The position numbers and the translations under genes were made by a program. A stretch of 64,000 nucleotides of DNA. Origin: G963555815 sp965249615 [NCBI: bacterium] (lineage in GTDB: Bacteria > UBA8248 > JACPRG01). Every line of letters starts with the position of its first letter. Positions within the stretch are counted from its first letter, which is position 1. Below the pieces are notes generated by a model. It saw only the letters and a list, made by a program, of their open reading frames with translations, searched no databases and was not told the origin of the DNA. Positions 19,336 to 28,323 of this stretch are shown piece after piece. The stretch spans positions 496,001-560,000 of the forward strand of contig CBDFMI010000006.1 in assembly GCA_965249615.1 (NCBI GenBank), written 5' to 3'.

Positions 19336-21066
19336 ATGACCCAGGTTCTGCTTGTCTATCCGAAATTTCCTGAAAGCTTCTGGGGCCACCAGCGAGCCCT
19401 GGAGTTCCTTGGCCTGCACGCCTCCCACCCGCCTCTCGGTTTGTTGACGGTCGCGGGAATGCTCCCCCAGAACTGCGACGCCCACCTGATTGATTTGAAC
19501 ATCACGGACTTGCGGCCGGCGGACCTCGCGTGGGCGGACGTCGTCCTCACGGGAGGGATGATGGTCCAGCGCCCGTCTGTGGAGTGGATCATTGAGCGAG
19601 GCAAGGAGGCCAGCGTGCCCGTGGTGGTAGGGGGGCCTGATGTGACCTCCAGCCACGAGCAGATTAAGGGGGACCCTCACTTTGTCCTCGGCGAGGCGGA
19701 CAACGCCGAATTCGCCGAGGCCTTCGACGGGATGATCGCGTCACGGGAGCAGGTCATCCTGGACCTCCACGACAATCCACCGGACATCAACGCGTCGCCG
19801 CTGCCCCGGTACGACACTATTCGGCTGAACCAATACGCGGCTATGGCGATGCAGGTGTCCCGCGGCTGCCCGTTCAAGTGTGAATTTTGCGACATCCCGG
19901 AGCTGTTCGGGAAAACCACCCGGTACAAATCCGCCGACAAGGCCATCGCGGAGCTGGAGGTGCTCTACCGGCAGGGTTGGCGAGGAAGCATCTTCTGGGT
20001 GGACGATAACTTCATCGGTAACAGGAAGTCTGCCAAGCTCCTCCTGCCGTACATCACCCAGTGGCAGGAGGCGCACGACAGGCCCTTCCGGTTCTACACC
20101 CAGGCCAGCGTCAACCTGGCGGGGGACGATGACCTCATGGCCGAAATGGTTGAAGCCGGGTTCGAGACCGTCTTCCTGGGGATCGAGACTCCCATCGACG
20201 CCAGTCTTCGGGAGACCAAGAAGCTCCAGAACGTCAAATATGATCTCCTTGAATCGGTCAAGAAGGTCCAGCGGTTCGGCATGGAGGTGACGGCGGGTTT
20301 CATCATTGGCTTTGACAACGATCCGCCTGACATCGACAGACACCTAATCAACTTCATTCAAGACTCGGGCATCCCGACGGCCATGGCGGGGTTGCTTACG
20401 GCCGTCCCAGGGAGCCCACTCTACGACCGGTTCAAGAAGGAGAGCCGCCTGATCCACACCAGCGCCGTGCGCGAGGGGAACAACACCTTTGAGTTCGCCT
20501 TTAATTTCAAGACCATTCAGGACTCCAAGGTACTGATCGAAGCCTATAAGAACGTCCTTCACGAGATTTACGGGAAACCGGCGAACTACTTCAAGCGCGT
20601 GGAGACTCTTTACGCCCATCTGGGGAAGAACAAATGCCAAACCCTCCAGTTCACTTTCCGCCGGCTCTGGGCCTTCATCAAATCCATTTTAATGATCCCG
20701 AAGTCCCAGTATGGGCGAGCTTACGGCAAGTTCCTGGTCCGAACACTCTTCAGGAAGCCCTCTAAGTTCTGGACCGCTGTCTTTCATGGAATCGTGGGCG
20801 TGCACTTCCATGAGCTCACCGTTGAGCGGATCGCCGTCCACGAATTCGACGGTTACGTCCGCACGGCCATGAAGAGGGTCCAGGAGGCATGCCAGCGAGG
20901 GCGTGGAGAGGGGCTCACCAATACTGCTCAGGTCCTCGCGGACGCCCGCAAGAAACTGAAAGCCCTTCCCTCCGCGATCCGAGGCGAGATGAGCGCCCTC
21001 TATGAAGAACTCGAAGTAGCCCTCGAGGGAGTGGCCGCCTCGTCCGCCTCCACCCAGCCCCGCTGA
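19336..21066 (+). CDS. B12-binding-domain radical SAM protein (DUF4070-type C-terminus)
   Basis: An N-terminal Rossmann-like cobalamin domain covers about residues 1-145 (QVLLVYPKFPESFWG ... TGGMMVQRPSVEWIIERGK). The radical SAM core follows with VSRGCPFKCEFCDIPELFGK, a CxxxCxxC cluster that binds the 4Fe-4S. Other core pieces are IFWVDDNFIGNR, TVFLGIETP and AGFIIGFDNDPPDI. The C-terminal part after about residue 370 matches the layout I know from DUF4070 enzymes, a group that includes hopanoid C-2 methylase (HpnP). The ATG at 19336 has AGGAAG upstream. An earlier frame start at 19249 adds residues without homology. The substrate is unknown. Methylation or another B12-radical reaction is inferred from family only. 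Confidence 0.86.
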   Translation: MTQVLLVYPKFPESFWGHQRALEFLGLHASHPPLGLLTVAGMLPQNCDAHLIDLNITDLRPADLAWADVVLTGGMMVQRPSVEWIIERGKEASVPVVVGGPDVTSSHEQIKGDPHFVLGEADNAEFAEAFDGMIASREQVILDLHDNPPDINASPLPRYDTIRLNQYAAMAMQVSRGCPFKCEFCDIPELFGKTTRYKSADKAIAELEVLYRQGWRGSIFWVDDNFIGNRKSAKLLLPYITQWQEAHDRPFRFYTQASVNLAGDDDLMAEMVEAGFETVFLGIETPIDASLRETKKLQNVKYDLLESVKKVQRFGMEVTAGFIIGFDNDPPDIDRHLINFIQDSGIPTAMAGLLTAVPGSPLYDRFKKESRLIHTSAVREGNNTFEFAFNFKTIQDSKVLIEAYKNVLHEIYGKPANYFKRVETLYAHLGKNKCQTLQFTFRRLWAFIKSILMIPKSQYGRAYGKFLVRTLFRKPSKFWTAVFHGIVGVHFHELTVERIAVHEFDGYVRTAMKRVQEACQRGRGEGLTNTAQVLADARKKLKALPSAIRGEMSALYEELEVALEGVAASSASTQPR

Positions 21067-21138
21067 CCTCCGGTTCAAGGTCCCTTCGGTCTTTTCCCCA
21101 GTAAAATGATTTTGGTGCGGCGAAGGGTTCGCCGTCTC

Positions 21139-22166
21139 TCAGGGGTGCAGGATGAGTTTTCCGAACTGGGCCCGATCCTGAAGGACTTTTCGGGCCTCGG
21201 CGGCCCGCTCCAGAGGAAAGATTCGATCGATGGCGGTCTTCAGACGTCCGTCGGCGAGGAGGGTTAGGATCTTTGCGAACTCCCCCCGGGTCCCCAGGGT
21301 CGAGCCGATGACGGACTTGTGGGTCATGTAGAGCTTGCGGTAGTCGATCTCGACGGTGGGGCCGCTCGTGGTCCCGTAGAGGACGACCCGCCCCTCCTTG
21401 CGGAGGCTGTCGAGGCTCTTTGGGAGGGTCTCTTTGCCGATGGTCTCCACCACCATATCAACCCCTTTTCCCTGCGTGAGGTCGTGGACCGCCTCATCGA
21501 AGGGGGAAGTTCGGTAGTTGATCGCCTCATCGGCGCCAAGGGTTTTCGCCTTCTTCACCTTTTCGTCGTCTCCGGCGGTGGCAATGACGCGGGCCCCGCA
21601 GAGCTTTGCGATCTGAACGGAGGCGGCGCCGACCCCGCTTCCCGCCGCTAGGACGAGGACCTCTTCCCCCGCCCGAAGATTTCCGCGCGTGACCAACATG
21701 TGCCAGGCCGTCAGAAAGACGACAGGGGCAGTGGAGGCCTCGTCGAAGGAGAGGGTCTTGGGAAGGGGCAGAAGATTTCGGGCCGGGACCTTGACGAACT
21801 CCGCGTAGCCTCCATCGGCGGCGACCCCGAAGATTCCCATTTGGGAGCAGGGTTGTCCCGCCCGTTGCGGCAAAACTCGCACTTGCCGCAAGAGAGGACG
21901 GCGTGAACGACGACCGGGTCGCCCGGCTTCTCCTTCACGCCCGCCCCCACCTCAGCCACCTCGCCGGCGATGTCGGAGCCCAGGATTCTGGGGAGGCCGC
22001 TGATCTTCCGCCCGGGTATTCCCGCCCGGACCCAGATGTCGAGCCGATTCAGGGCGCAGGCCTTGACGGCGACGAGGGCCTCCTCTGGGCCCGGGGTGGG
22101 ACGCTTTACCTCTTCATATTTTAGGGCTTCCAGGCCCCCGTGGGCGTGGATGATGACGGCCTTCAT
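21139..22166 (-). pseudogene. Medium-chain zinc-binding alcohol dehydrogenase/quinone oxidoreductase, frameshifted
   Basis: The first frame (22166 down to about 21852) gives MKAVIIHAHGGLEALKYEEV, CALNRLDIWVRAGIPG and the structural zinc lobe SCGKCEFCRNGRDN. From about 21850 the homology continues in another frame with CSQMGIFGVAADGGYAEFVK, LVLAAGSGVGAASVQIAKL (NADPH site) and a normal C-terminus ending FGKLILHP at 21139. The joined protein would be about 342 residues, the normal family length. One base missing in or beside the GGG at 21850-21852 restores the frame (N-x-C in the fourth zinc Cys region). Everything else looks intact, so a sequence error or a very recent mutation is likely. Confidence 0.85.
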
Positions 22167-22174
22167 GGATTACG

Positions 22175-23116
22175 CTACTCCCTCTGGGCCTGCCCGCCGG
22201 GGTCTTGGGCCTTCAGGCAGGCATAAAGGACCCGGTGGATCGGTGTCGGGACCCCAGCCTCTTCCCCCAGGCGGACGACCGCCCCGCTCAAGCTTTCGAT
22301 CTCAAGGGGTCGGCCGGCCTCCAGATCTTTTTGCAGAGAGGATCGCATGTCGGGGAGCCCATCGGCGAAGGCGAGGGTTTTCTCCCCGGCGTCCTTGGGG
22401 AGCGTCACGCTGCGGGCTCGGGCGAGTGTGTCCACTTCTTGCATGGCCTCGACAAAGAGAGCTCGGGTCTCTGGAAGGTCTAAAATAGCCCGAATGCCGC
22501 GGCCCGTGACGGCCGTCAGCCCGCTCATAGGACAGATGTAGAGGAATTTTGTCCAGAGGGCCTCCTCGATATCGGAAACGAGTTCGCAGGGGATCTTGGC
22601 CCGCTCCATACTCTCCAAAATGGTTTTGCCCCTTTGGGTGATTCGGCCATCAAGCTCGCCGAAGACAAGGCGGCGTGGACCTCCGCCCTGGACGATGTGG
22701 CCCGGGGCTTTCAGGGTGGCCTCGATGTATACGGCGCCGGCTAAGACAGCGGGACTCAGGGGGGCGAGGGCCTGGAGGATCCGGTCCACATTATCCACCC
22801 CATTTTGGACCGTCAGGATGACTGTCTCGGGGCCAAGTAGCGGTGGAATGGATCGGGCGGCGGCCTCCGTCCCATATGTCTTGACCGAGAAGAAGACGAG
22901 ATCCACCGGGCCCACGTCGGCCGGGTTCTCGGTCGCCGTGAAATTTGCGGCCGGGAGCAGGAAATCCCCCGGGACGCTGTCCACCTGGAAGCCTTTTTGC
23001 CGCATGGCCTCGAGGTGGGCCCCCCTGGCGATGAACGCGACCTCCTCGCCACTCTTCGCCAGGACCGCCCCATAGTATCCTCCTACCGCGCCGGCCCCAA
23101 CAATTGCCACCTTCAT
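22175..23116 (-). CDS. Ketopantoate reductase family protein (PanE/ApbA)
   Basis: Family members reduce 2-dehydropantoate to pantoate with NADPH in CoA synthesis. The 313-residue product starts MKVAIVGAGAVGGYYGAVLA (the GxGxxG NADPH site). It has VFFSVKTYGTEAAA and VQNGVDN of the N-domain. The catalytic Lys lies in EEALWTKFLYICPMSGLTAV, and the C-domain has SLQKDLEAGRPLEIESLSGAVV. The ATG at 23116 has AGGAG eight bases upstream and is preferred to an upstream in-frame start at 23161. The gene lies eight bases from the dehydrogenase gene and follows the aldo/keto reductase. True PanE activity cannot be separated from related reductases by sequence alone. Confidence 0.85.
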   Translation of the reverse strand: MKVAIVGAGAVGGYYGAVLAKSGEEVAFIARGAHLEAMRQKGFQVDSVPGDFLLPAANFTATENPADVGPVDLVFFSVKTYGTEAAARSIPPLLGPETVILTVQNGVDNVDRILQALAPLSPAVLAGAVYIEATLKAPGHIVQGGGPRRLVFGELDGRITQRGKTILESMERAKIPCELVSDIEEALWTKFLYICPMSGLTAVTGRGIRAILDLPETRALFVEAMQEVDTLARARSVTLPKDAGEKTLAFADGLPDMRSSLQKDLEAGRPLEIESLSGAVVRLGEEAGVPTPIHRVLYACLKAQDPGGQAQRE

Positions 23117-23173
23117 CTTCAAACTCCTAACTTTTTGTCGATGGCTCCTTTTTCGAGCCATCTCCGAAACAAT

Positions 23174-24136
23174 CTATTGCCACGCGCTCACCCGGTCGAG
23201 GGCTATCTTCTTGTCTTCGGGGAGACTGAGCTCTGCGGCGTCGAGACTTCCCTGGAGCTGGTCCGGGGTGTTGGCGCCGATGATGGGGGCGGTGATGACC
23301 GGGTTCGCGAGTAGCCAGGCGAGGGCCACTGCTGTGGGCGAGGTCGAGAGCGAGGCCGCCTCTTTCCCCACCTGGTCGAGGATCTGAAAGGCTCGGTCGT
23401 CCCAAAATTTTTCCTTGACCCCCTTCGCCCTGTCCGAGTCGGGAAGGGGTTTTTTCCTGTCATACTTCCCCGTGAGAAATCCCTGGGCAAGCGGGGAGTA
23501 AGGGATGACGCCGATCCCCTCCTTTTGGCAGATGCCCAGAAGCTCCTGCTCGAAATCCTCGCGGTCGATGAGGTTGTAGTAAGGCTGATGGGATTCAAAA
23601 CGGGCGATGCCCTTCTTTTTACTGGCGCCGAGGGACTCGCCGAGTTCCTCGGCGGAGTAGTTCGAGCAGCCCACGTGGCGGACCTTCCCCTGGCACACGA
23701 GATCGTCCAGCGTCTGAAGCGTGTCCTCGTGAGGGACATCGGAGTCCGACCAGTGGGTCTGGTAGAGGTCCACGTGATCCGTCTTCAGGCGCTGAAGGCT
23801 TCCCTCCAGCGCCGGGAGGATATGGTCCCGGTGGAGCCCCTCTCCATCAGGACCTTCCCACATTTTCCCCCTCACCTTGGTCGCCAGGACGATCTTGTCG
23901 CGATTTTTCCTCCGTGCCATCCACTGGCCGATGATCTCCTCGGCACGGCCCCCGTAACTCTTCGGAGTCCAGCTGCTGTACATGTTGGCCGTGTCGATAA
24001 AATTCCCTCCGGCCTCGAAGAAGGCGTCCAGGACCTGATAAGAATCTTTTTCGTCGGCTGTCCAGCCGAACTGCATGGTCCCAAGGCAGATGCAAGAGGC
24101 CTTTAGGTCCGTCTGTCCGAGAGTCCGATATTTCAT
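23174..24136 (-). CDS. Aldo/keto reductase
   Basis: This is a 320-residue NADPH-dependent (beta/alpha)8-barrel oxidoreductase. The catalytic tetrad is visible: Asp and Tyr in NFIDTANMYSSW, Lys in IVLATKVRGKM and His in LYQTHWSDSDVP. The cofactor end GANTPDQLQGSLDAAELSL is also present. It starts MKYRTLGQTDLKASCICLGT, as in the YajO/Tas-like branch. It is the first of three clustered reductase genes on the minus strand (this gene, the panE-like gene and the dehydrogenase). The natural substrate is unknown. Confidence 0.9.
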   Translation of the reverse strand: MKYRTLGQTDLKASCICLGTMQFGWTADEKDSYQVLDAFFEAGGNFIDTANMYSSWTPKSYGGRAEEIIGQWMARRKNRDKIVLATKVRGKMWEGPDGEGLHRDHILPALEGSLQRLKTDHVDLYQTHWSDSDVPHEDTLQTLDDLVCQGKVRHVGCSNYSAEELGESLGASKKKGIARFESHQPYYNLIDREDFEQELLGICQKEGIGVIPYSPLAQGFLTGKYDRKKPLPDSDRAKGVKEKFWDDRAFQILDQVGKEAASLSTSPTAVALAWLLANPVITAPIIGANTPDQLQGSLDAAELSLPEDKKIALDRVSAWQ

Positions 24137-24212
24137 GGTTCTCTCCCGTTGGAAAGAAGAAAGAGTTTGTAGAGCGAATCTCCGTCGAGCTTAGATCCCC
24201 CCCTAAATTCCC

Positions 24213-24530
24213 TCAAGAAGTTCCCTGAGGACGGAACCCCAAAACCTCCCGCTTGGGGGCGTGTCTTGGACGGTGGGCGTAGATCTGGACACGGGTGATC
24301 TGCTCATAGGGGAGGAAGACCCACTGGGGGGGGTCTTCCATTCCCCCCACCTCGGGATAGGCCTCAAAGGCGATGGGCTCTTTGCCATCCTCCGCGATGA
24401 CGTCAGAGAGAAAGAAAGATTTTCCCCCGTCCATGGCCACCTCGACGTAGGGTATCTGGCACCCGTGACGTTCGGCATACCTCTTTACAAACCCTTCCAG
24501 TTCCTGTGAGAAGAATTGCTTGGTGAACAT
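24213..24530 (-). CDS. Hypothetical protein (105 residues)
   Basis: I do not recognise the family. AGGAGGG lies about ten bases before the ATG, and the reading frame is free-standing between the aldo/keto reductase and anmK, so it is likely real. The product looks soluble and single-domain. It has an amphipathic start (FFSQELEGFVKRYAERHG), a central VAMDGGKSFFLSDVIAED, WVFLPYEQITRVQIYAHRP near the end, and no Cys pair or signal peptide. The VFLPYEQITRVQI segment is reminiscent of small domains that end in an interaction strand, but no function can be given. Confidence 0.75.
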   Translation of the reverse strand: MFTKQFFSQELEGFVKRYAERHGCQIPYVEVAMDGGKSFFLSDVIAEDGKEPIAFEAYPEVGGMEDPPQWVFLPYEQITRVQIYAHRPRHAPKREVLGFRPQGTS

Positions 24531-24594
24531 GGGCGTCCCTCCTGGCGCGTTCTTTGTGGTGATCTTTCCGACGACCTAGACCCTGGGTGCTTTT

Positions 24595-25857
24595 TTAGGT
24601 GTCCCCCCTGTTCGCGATCACCTTCCCCAGGACGACGGCCCTTCGCGCCCCGGTGATGGCCGGGACGTTGGCGGGGATCCCCTGCAGGGCCGCGTCGGCC
24701 AGGAGGGCGAAGGCGGCGGCCTCCACCGCGTCCGCTGAGACGCCTCGATCGTCGGATCGGACGACCGGTATCTCCGGGAACTCCTCTGCAAGCCCGGCCA
24801 TGAGGGTCCGGTTATGGACCCCCCCTCCGCACACGACCACCTCGCCCACTCCCCCCGGGGGCAGCAGAAATCGTTTGACCTGCTTTCCTATCGCCCGAGT
24901 GGTGAAAGCCGACAGGGTGGCCATGAGGTCCCGGAACGACTGGGAGCGAAGCCCAAAAGTTTTTTGGCTTCGCTTGGAAAGAAACATTTTCATGACCTCT
25001 TCCAAGTAATTCCGTCCGAAATCCTCCCACCCTGTGGCCTTCGGAGGAGGTCGCCGGATGAAGGGATGGCGCATGAGCCAACAGAGGAGAAGGTCGTCCC
25101 TTCGGCCTCTTAGGGCCCAGCTCCCGCCGCGGTCAAACGGTCTCTTTCCCCGGCTCACCTGTCTTGAAGCGGCGTCCATTAAAAGGTTCCCTGGACCTGT
25201 ATCAAAACCTCTGAGAGCGGAAAGTCCAGCGGGGTTGTCTGGATGAGCGGCGGGGATAAAAGTCACATTGGCAACCCCTCCCAGGTTTATCACGAGGACA
25301 CCCCGGTCCGGACGGCCAAAAAGGATTCGGTGGGCATAGGGGGTGAGGGGGGCGCCGAGACCTCCCGCCGCTATATCAGAAGGGCGGAAGTCGGCCACTG
25401 TCGTCACGCCTGTCCTCTCGGCGATCAGGGCGGCCTCTCCCAGTTGAAGGCTCCCAGGGAGAGGTTTTCGTCCGGGCCCAAGGGGAGGGCGATGACAAAC
25501 AGTCTGGCCGTGAGAGCCGATGACCTTTATTTTCGAGAGGCTCACACCCGCCTCACGAGCTATTTTAGTGGCCGCGTCCGCAAACCGTTCTCCCAGGGCA
25601 ACGTGAAGGGCCAGGATCGACGCCGCAGACTGGGCATTCAAGCCGGACTGGCTGTTTTTGGAGCCGGGGCGAAACTCAGAGAAGGCCAGGATCTGACGCC
25701 TCAGGGGGGCGGGAAAGGGGTAGATTGCGTGGGCGTGCACCCTGACCCGAGGTCCGGTCTTTCCCTTGGACTTTCTCAGGGAGATGAGCGCCGCGTCCAC
25801 CCCATCGGCCGAGGTCCCTGACATGAGCCCCATCAGGGGGACCCCATGGATCCTCAT
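24595..25857 (-). CDS. anmK: Anhydro-N-acetylmuramic acid kinase AnmK
   Basis: AnmK phosphorylates and opens 1,6-anhydroMurNAc released from murein, returning it to cell-wall synthesis. GLMSGTSADGVDAALI is the family's phosphate loop. VIGSHGQTVCH, ADFRPSDIAAGGLGAPLTPY, INLGGVANVTFIP, FDTGPGNLLMDA and VVCGGGVHN complete the ASKHA-fold signatures. The length is 420 residues, slightly more than the usual 370-390. It overlaps the lytic transglycosylase gene by four bases (ATGA). That gene would generate the anhydro-sugar substrate, so the pair forms a recycling module. Confidence 0.95.
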   Translation of the reverse strand: MRIHGVPLMGLMSGTSADGVDAALISLRKSKGKTGPRVRVHAHAIYPFPAPLRRQILAFSEFRPGSKNSQSGLNAQSAASILALHVALGERFADAATKIAREAGVSLSKIKVIGSHGQTVCHRPPLGPGRKPLPGSLQLGEAALIAERTGVTTVADFRPSDIAAGGLGAPLTPYAHRILFGRPDRGVLVINLGGVANVTFIPAAHPDNPAGLSALRGFDTGPGNLLMDAASRQVSRGKRPFDRGGSWALRGRRDDLLLCWLMRHPFIRRPPPKATGWEDFGRNYLEEVMKMFLSKRSQKTFGLRSQSFRDLMATLSAFTTRAIGKQVKRFLLPPGGVGEVVVCGGGVHNRTLMAGLAEEFPEIPVVRSDDRGVSADAVEAAAFALLADAALQGIPANVPAITGARRAVVLGKVIANRGDT

Positions 25858-28148
25858 GGTGCAGCCTCTTGTCCATAGATCTGTTGATATTCTCGGTAAT
25901 AGGACAGGGTCCGCTGGACGTACCCTCGTGTCTCCACGTAAGGGATGGTGGCCACGAAGGTCGCCTCATCCAGATGTCCCCATCTCTCCCACCAGTTCGA
26001 TGTGACGTTTCGGCCTGCGTTGTAGCTCGCCAGGGCCGGCGCCAGGGCCCCTTCGAAATGGCCCAGGAGATCTCCCAGTAGGCTTTGTCCCAAGAGCAGG
26101 TTCAGGGAGGGATCATAAAGTTGGTCCGGGTCTGGTGGAGAGAGACCGAGTTTAAGGGCCACCTGGCGGCCCGTAGCGGGCATGATCTGCAAGAGCCCTC
26201 GGGCCCCGGCCACAGAGAGGGCCTCTGGATCAAATGCGCTCTCGGCCAGGATCACAGCGCCGACGAGAAAAGTGTCCACCTCGGGACCTTGGGCAGGTTC
26301 CGTTTCGGCCGTGGGGGGAGGGAGCGGGAAGGCCATTTCCCGGAACTCTTTTGGAGCCCCTCCCGTCAAGAAGGGCGAGAAGGCCCGGTTTCTCCTCAGA
26401 AGCCGGGAGGCCTCATGAATATCCCCGGCCATGCGGTGCGCCCTTGCTTGCTGGTAGATGAAGTAGGGGTGACTGAGCTCGTCCAGTTCTCGAGCGCTGT
26501 CAGAGAAAAGACCTGTCACAAAAAGCTCGTCCGCTCTTTGAAGCGTGAGACGCTCGGGCTCGGCGAGGGCAGGCGGCTCTCCGTAAGGCCACTTCGACAG
26601 AACAGGCGCAAATGAGACAGAAAATTCTTCGCCCAAGCGGGCCAGGGCCATCTGTCCATGATAGCCCCGACGGCCAGCCAGGGCGGCCTGACGATAGTGT
26701 TCAAGGGCTTCTGGCCTGTCTCCCATGGCCTCGGCGCTTCGAGCCGCCCAGTAGAGGGCCGATTGAACGAGGGGGCTGTCGGGCCGCTCTTGGGCCAGGC
26801 CCTCAAAGTGAGATCTCGCCTCGCTCCATCTCCCGGCCCGAAAATCCAGCCAGCCCATACGCCAGAGGGCCTGGTCCGCCTCTTTGGTGCCTGCGTGCTC
26901 CCGGACCAATCTCCTGTAATGACCGAGGGCCCTGGCCGGACGATTCCCATCTTCATCTACGCGGGCCATGAGGAAGATTGTCCGGCGCGCCCAAAGCCCC
27001 CGGGGCTGACGTTTTATGAGGTCCTCGGCAGTCGAGAAGAAGTCCTGTTGCTCACCCTCACGAAGTTGGATCCTCGCGAGGAGGTAGCGGGCGTGCTGGG
27101 CGCCGGAGGGGGGATTTTCCGGGTCTCCCTGTTGGATGACCCAATTGAAGTGGTCCTCAGCCCCCGAGTGGTTTCGGAGATAAAAATGGTTCAGGCCCGA
27201 CCGGAAACGGGCGAGAAAACGAGTTTCTGGGGGGATCTCCCCTGTGAGGAGATCCTCCCACTCCTTTAGAGCCTCGCCTAGCCTTCGGGCCTTTTGGAGC
27301 TTTTCGACCCTCTCCAAAAGGGCCTCGAAGGACGGCTCTGGGACGGGGACTCCTTTCGAGCCAAGAAATTCGAGCCGTGCCCCGGCTTCCCGACTCTCGT
27401 CGCTCAAGGGGTGCGAGAGCCAGATCCTTTGATACAGCCGGACAGCCCCTGCGGAGTCGCCCAAAGACTCTCGACAGCCTCCCCAAAGGAGGAGGGCGCG
27501 GGAGACTCCCTCGTGGTTCTGGAATTGCTGAAGATAGTCCTCCCACAGCCCCTCAGCGCCTGAACAGTCCCCGGAACGCTGGCGGGCTTCTCCAGACAGG
27601 GCGGCTGCCTCGGCCGCGAGACGGCCCTTGGGGTCGCCTCGCCAAAGGGCCTCAAAAGCGTCCGCCGAGGACACAAAGTCCTCGAGATCAAAGAGGGCCT
27701 TCGCGCGATAGTAATCGGCATAGGGGATGAGGAGCGGGCCCAGCTCCTGTGGACGGTCAAGGAAATCAAGGGCCTGAGCAGGCTCACCGGCCCGCCACCA
27801 GGTGTAGCCGAGGAGGAGTCTCGCCCTTCCGTCCCAGGGCGCAGTGAGGACCCCTTCTCGAAGGGTCTCTTCCATGGAGAAGGCGGCCTCACGAAACTTT
27901 TTGTCCCTCAAGGCCTCCCAGGCACCGGCGAACTCGATCGGGAGAGGGCGCTGTCCGCCGGGGGCCTCAATGCTGTGGCCAGGCGGAGATGCAAACTCTT
28001 GGGCCGCCGCCGATCGGGGTATGATCGCCCCTGAGACCCACACCCCAATTAAAAGGGTGAGAAAAGCGATAAGGGATGCGCCGCCCCTCAGCCGGGGACA
28101 AAAGGCGCCAGAGAAGATTTTGAAATTATGTGTCCAAGAGACCTTCAT
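25854..28148 (-). CDS. Slt-type soluble lytic murein transglycosylase
   Basis: Slt enzymes cleave peptidoglycan to 1,6-anhydroMurNAc products in the periplasm. The 764-residue product has an N-terminal hydrophobic export segment (about 25-48). A long helical TPR-like superhelix follows (about 75-600, e.g. ALGHYRRLVREHAGTKEADQ, ALYWAARSAEAMGDRPEALEHY). The C-terminal goose-lysozyme-like domain has AVILAESAFDPEALSVAGARGLLQIMPATG with the catalytic Glu, and LASYNAGRNVTSNWWERW. It is coupled to anmK downstream. The first ATG is kept because the export segment begins close to it. Confidence 0.92.
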   Translation of the reverse strand: MKVSWTHNFKIFSGAFCPRLRGGASLIAFLTLLIGVWVSGAIIPRSAAAQEFASPPGHSIEAPGGQRPLPIEFAGAWEALRDKKFREAAFSMEETLREGVLTAPWDGRARLLLGYTWWRAGEPAQALDFLDRPQELGPLLIPYADYYRAKALFDLEDFVSSADAFEALWRGDPKGRLAAEAAALSGEARQRSGDCSGAEGLWEDYLQQFQNHEGVSRALLLWGGCRESLGDSAGAVRLYQRIWLSHPLSDESREAGARLEFLGSKGVPVPEPSFEALLERVEKLQKARRLGEALKEWEDLLTGEIPPETRFLARFRSGLNHFYLRNHSGAEDHFNWVIQQGDPENPPSGAQHARYLLARIQLREGEQQDFFSTAEDLIKRQPRGLWARRTIFLMARVDEDGNRPARALGHYRRLVREHAGTKEADQALWRMGWLDFRAGRWSEARSHFEGLAQERPDSPLVQSALYWAARSAEAMGDRPEALEHYRQAALAGRRGYHGQMALARLGEEFSVSFAPVLSKWPYGEPPALAEPERLTLQRADELFVTGLFSDSARELDELSHPYFIYQQARAHRMAGDIHEASRLLRRNRAFSPFLTGGAPKEFREMAFPLPPPTAETEPAQGPEVDTFLVGAVILAESAFDPEALSVAGARGLLQIMPATGRQVALKLGLSPPDPDQLYDPSLNLLLGQSLLGDLLGHFEGALAPALASYNAGRNVTSNWWERWGHLDEATFVATIPYVETRGYVQRTLSYYREYQQIYGQEAAP

Positions 28149-28323
28149 CCGTTCTCCTCAAGTCTCGGAGGTTAGGGGAGAGAAAACTCCAAGTCAACGA
28201 GGGTTTCGCCTGTCCTTTGCTTCCGTGTCCCTGTTCTCCATAGTGGGGATATAATAAGAAAATAAAATGTATTCCAGGTTTCGTGGCGTCAGCTCGGATG
28301 GGGACCCCTGTCAAAGGTCTGAA

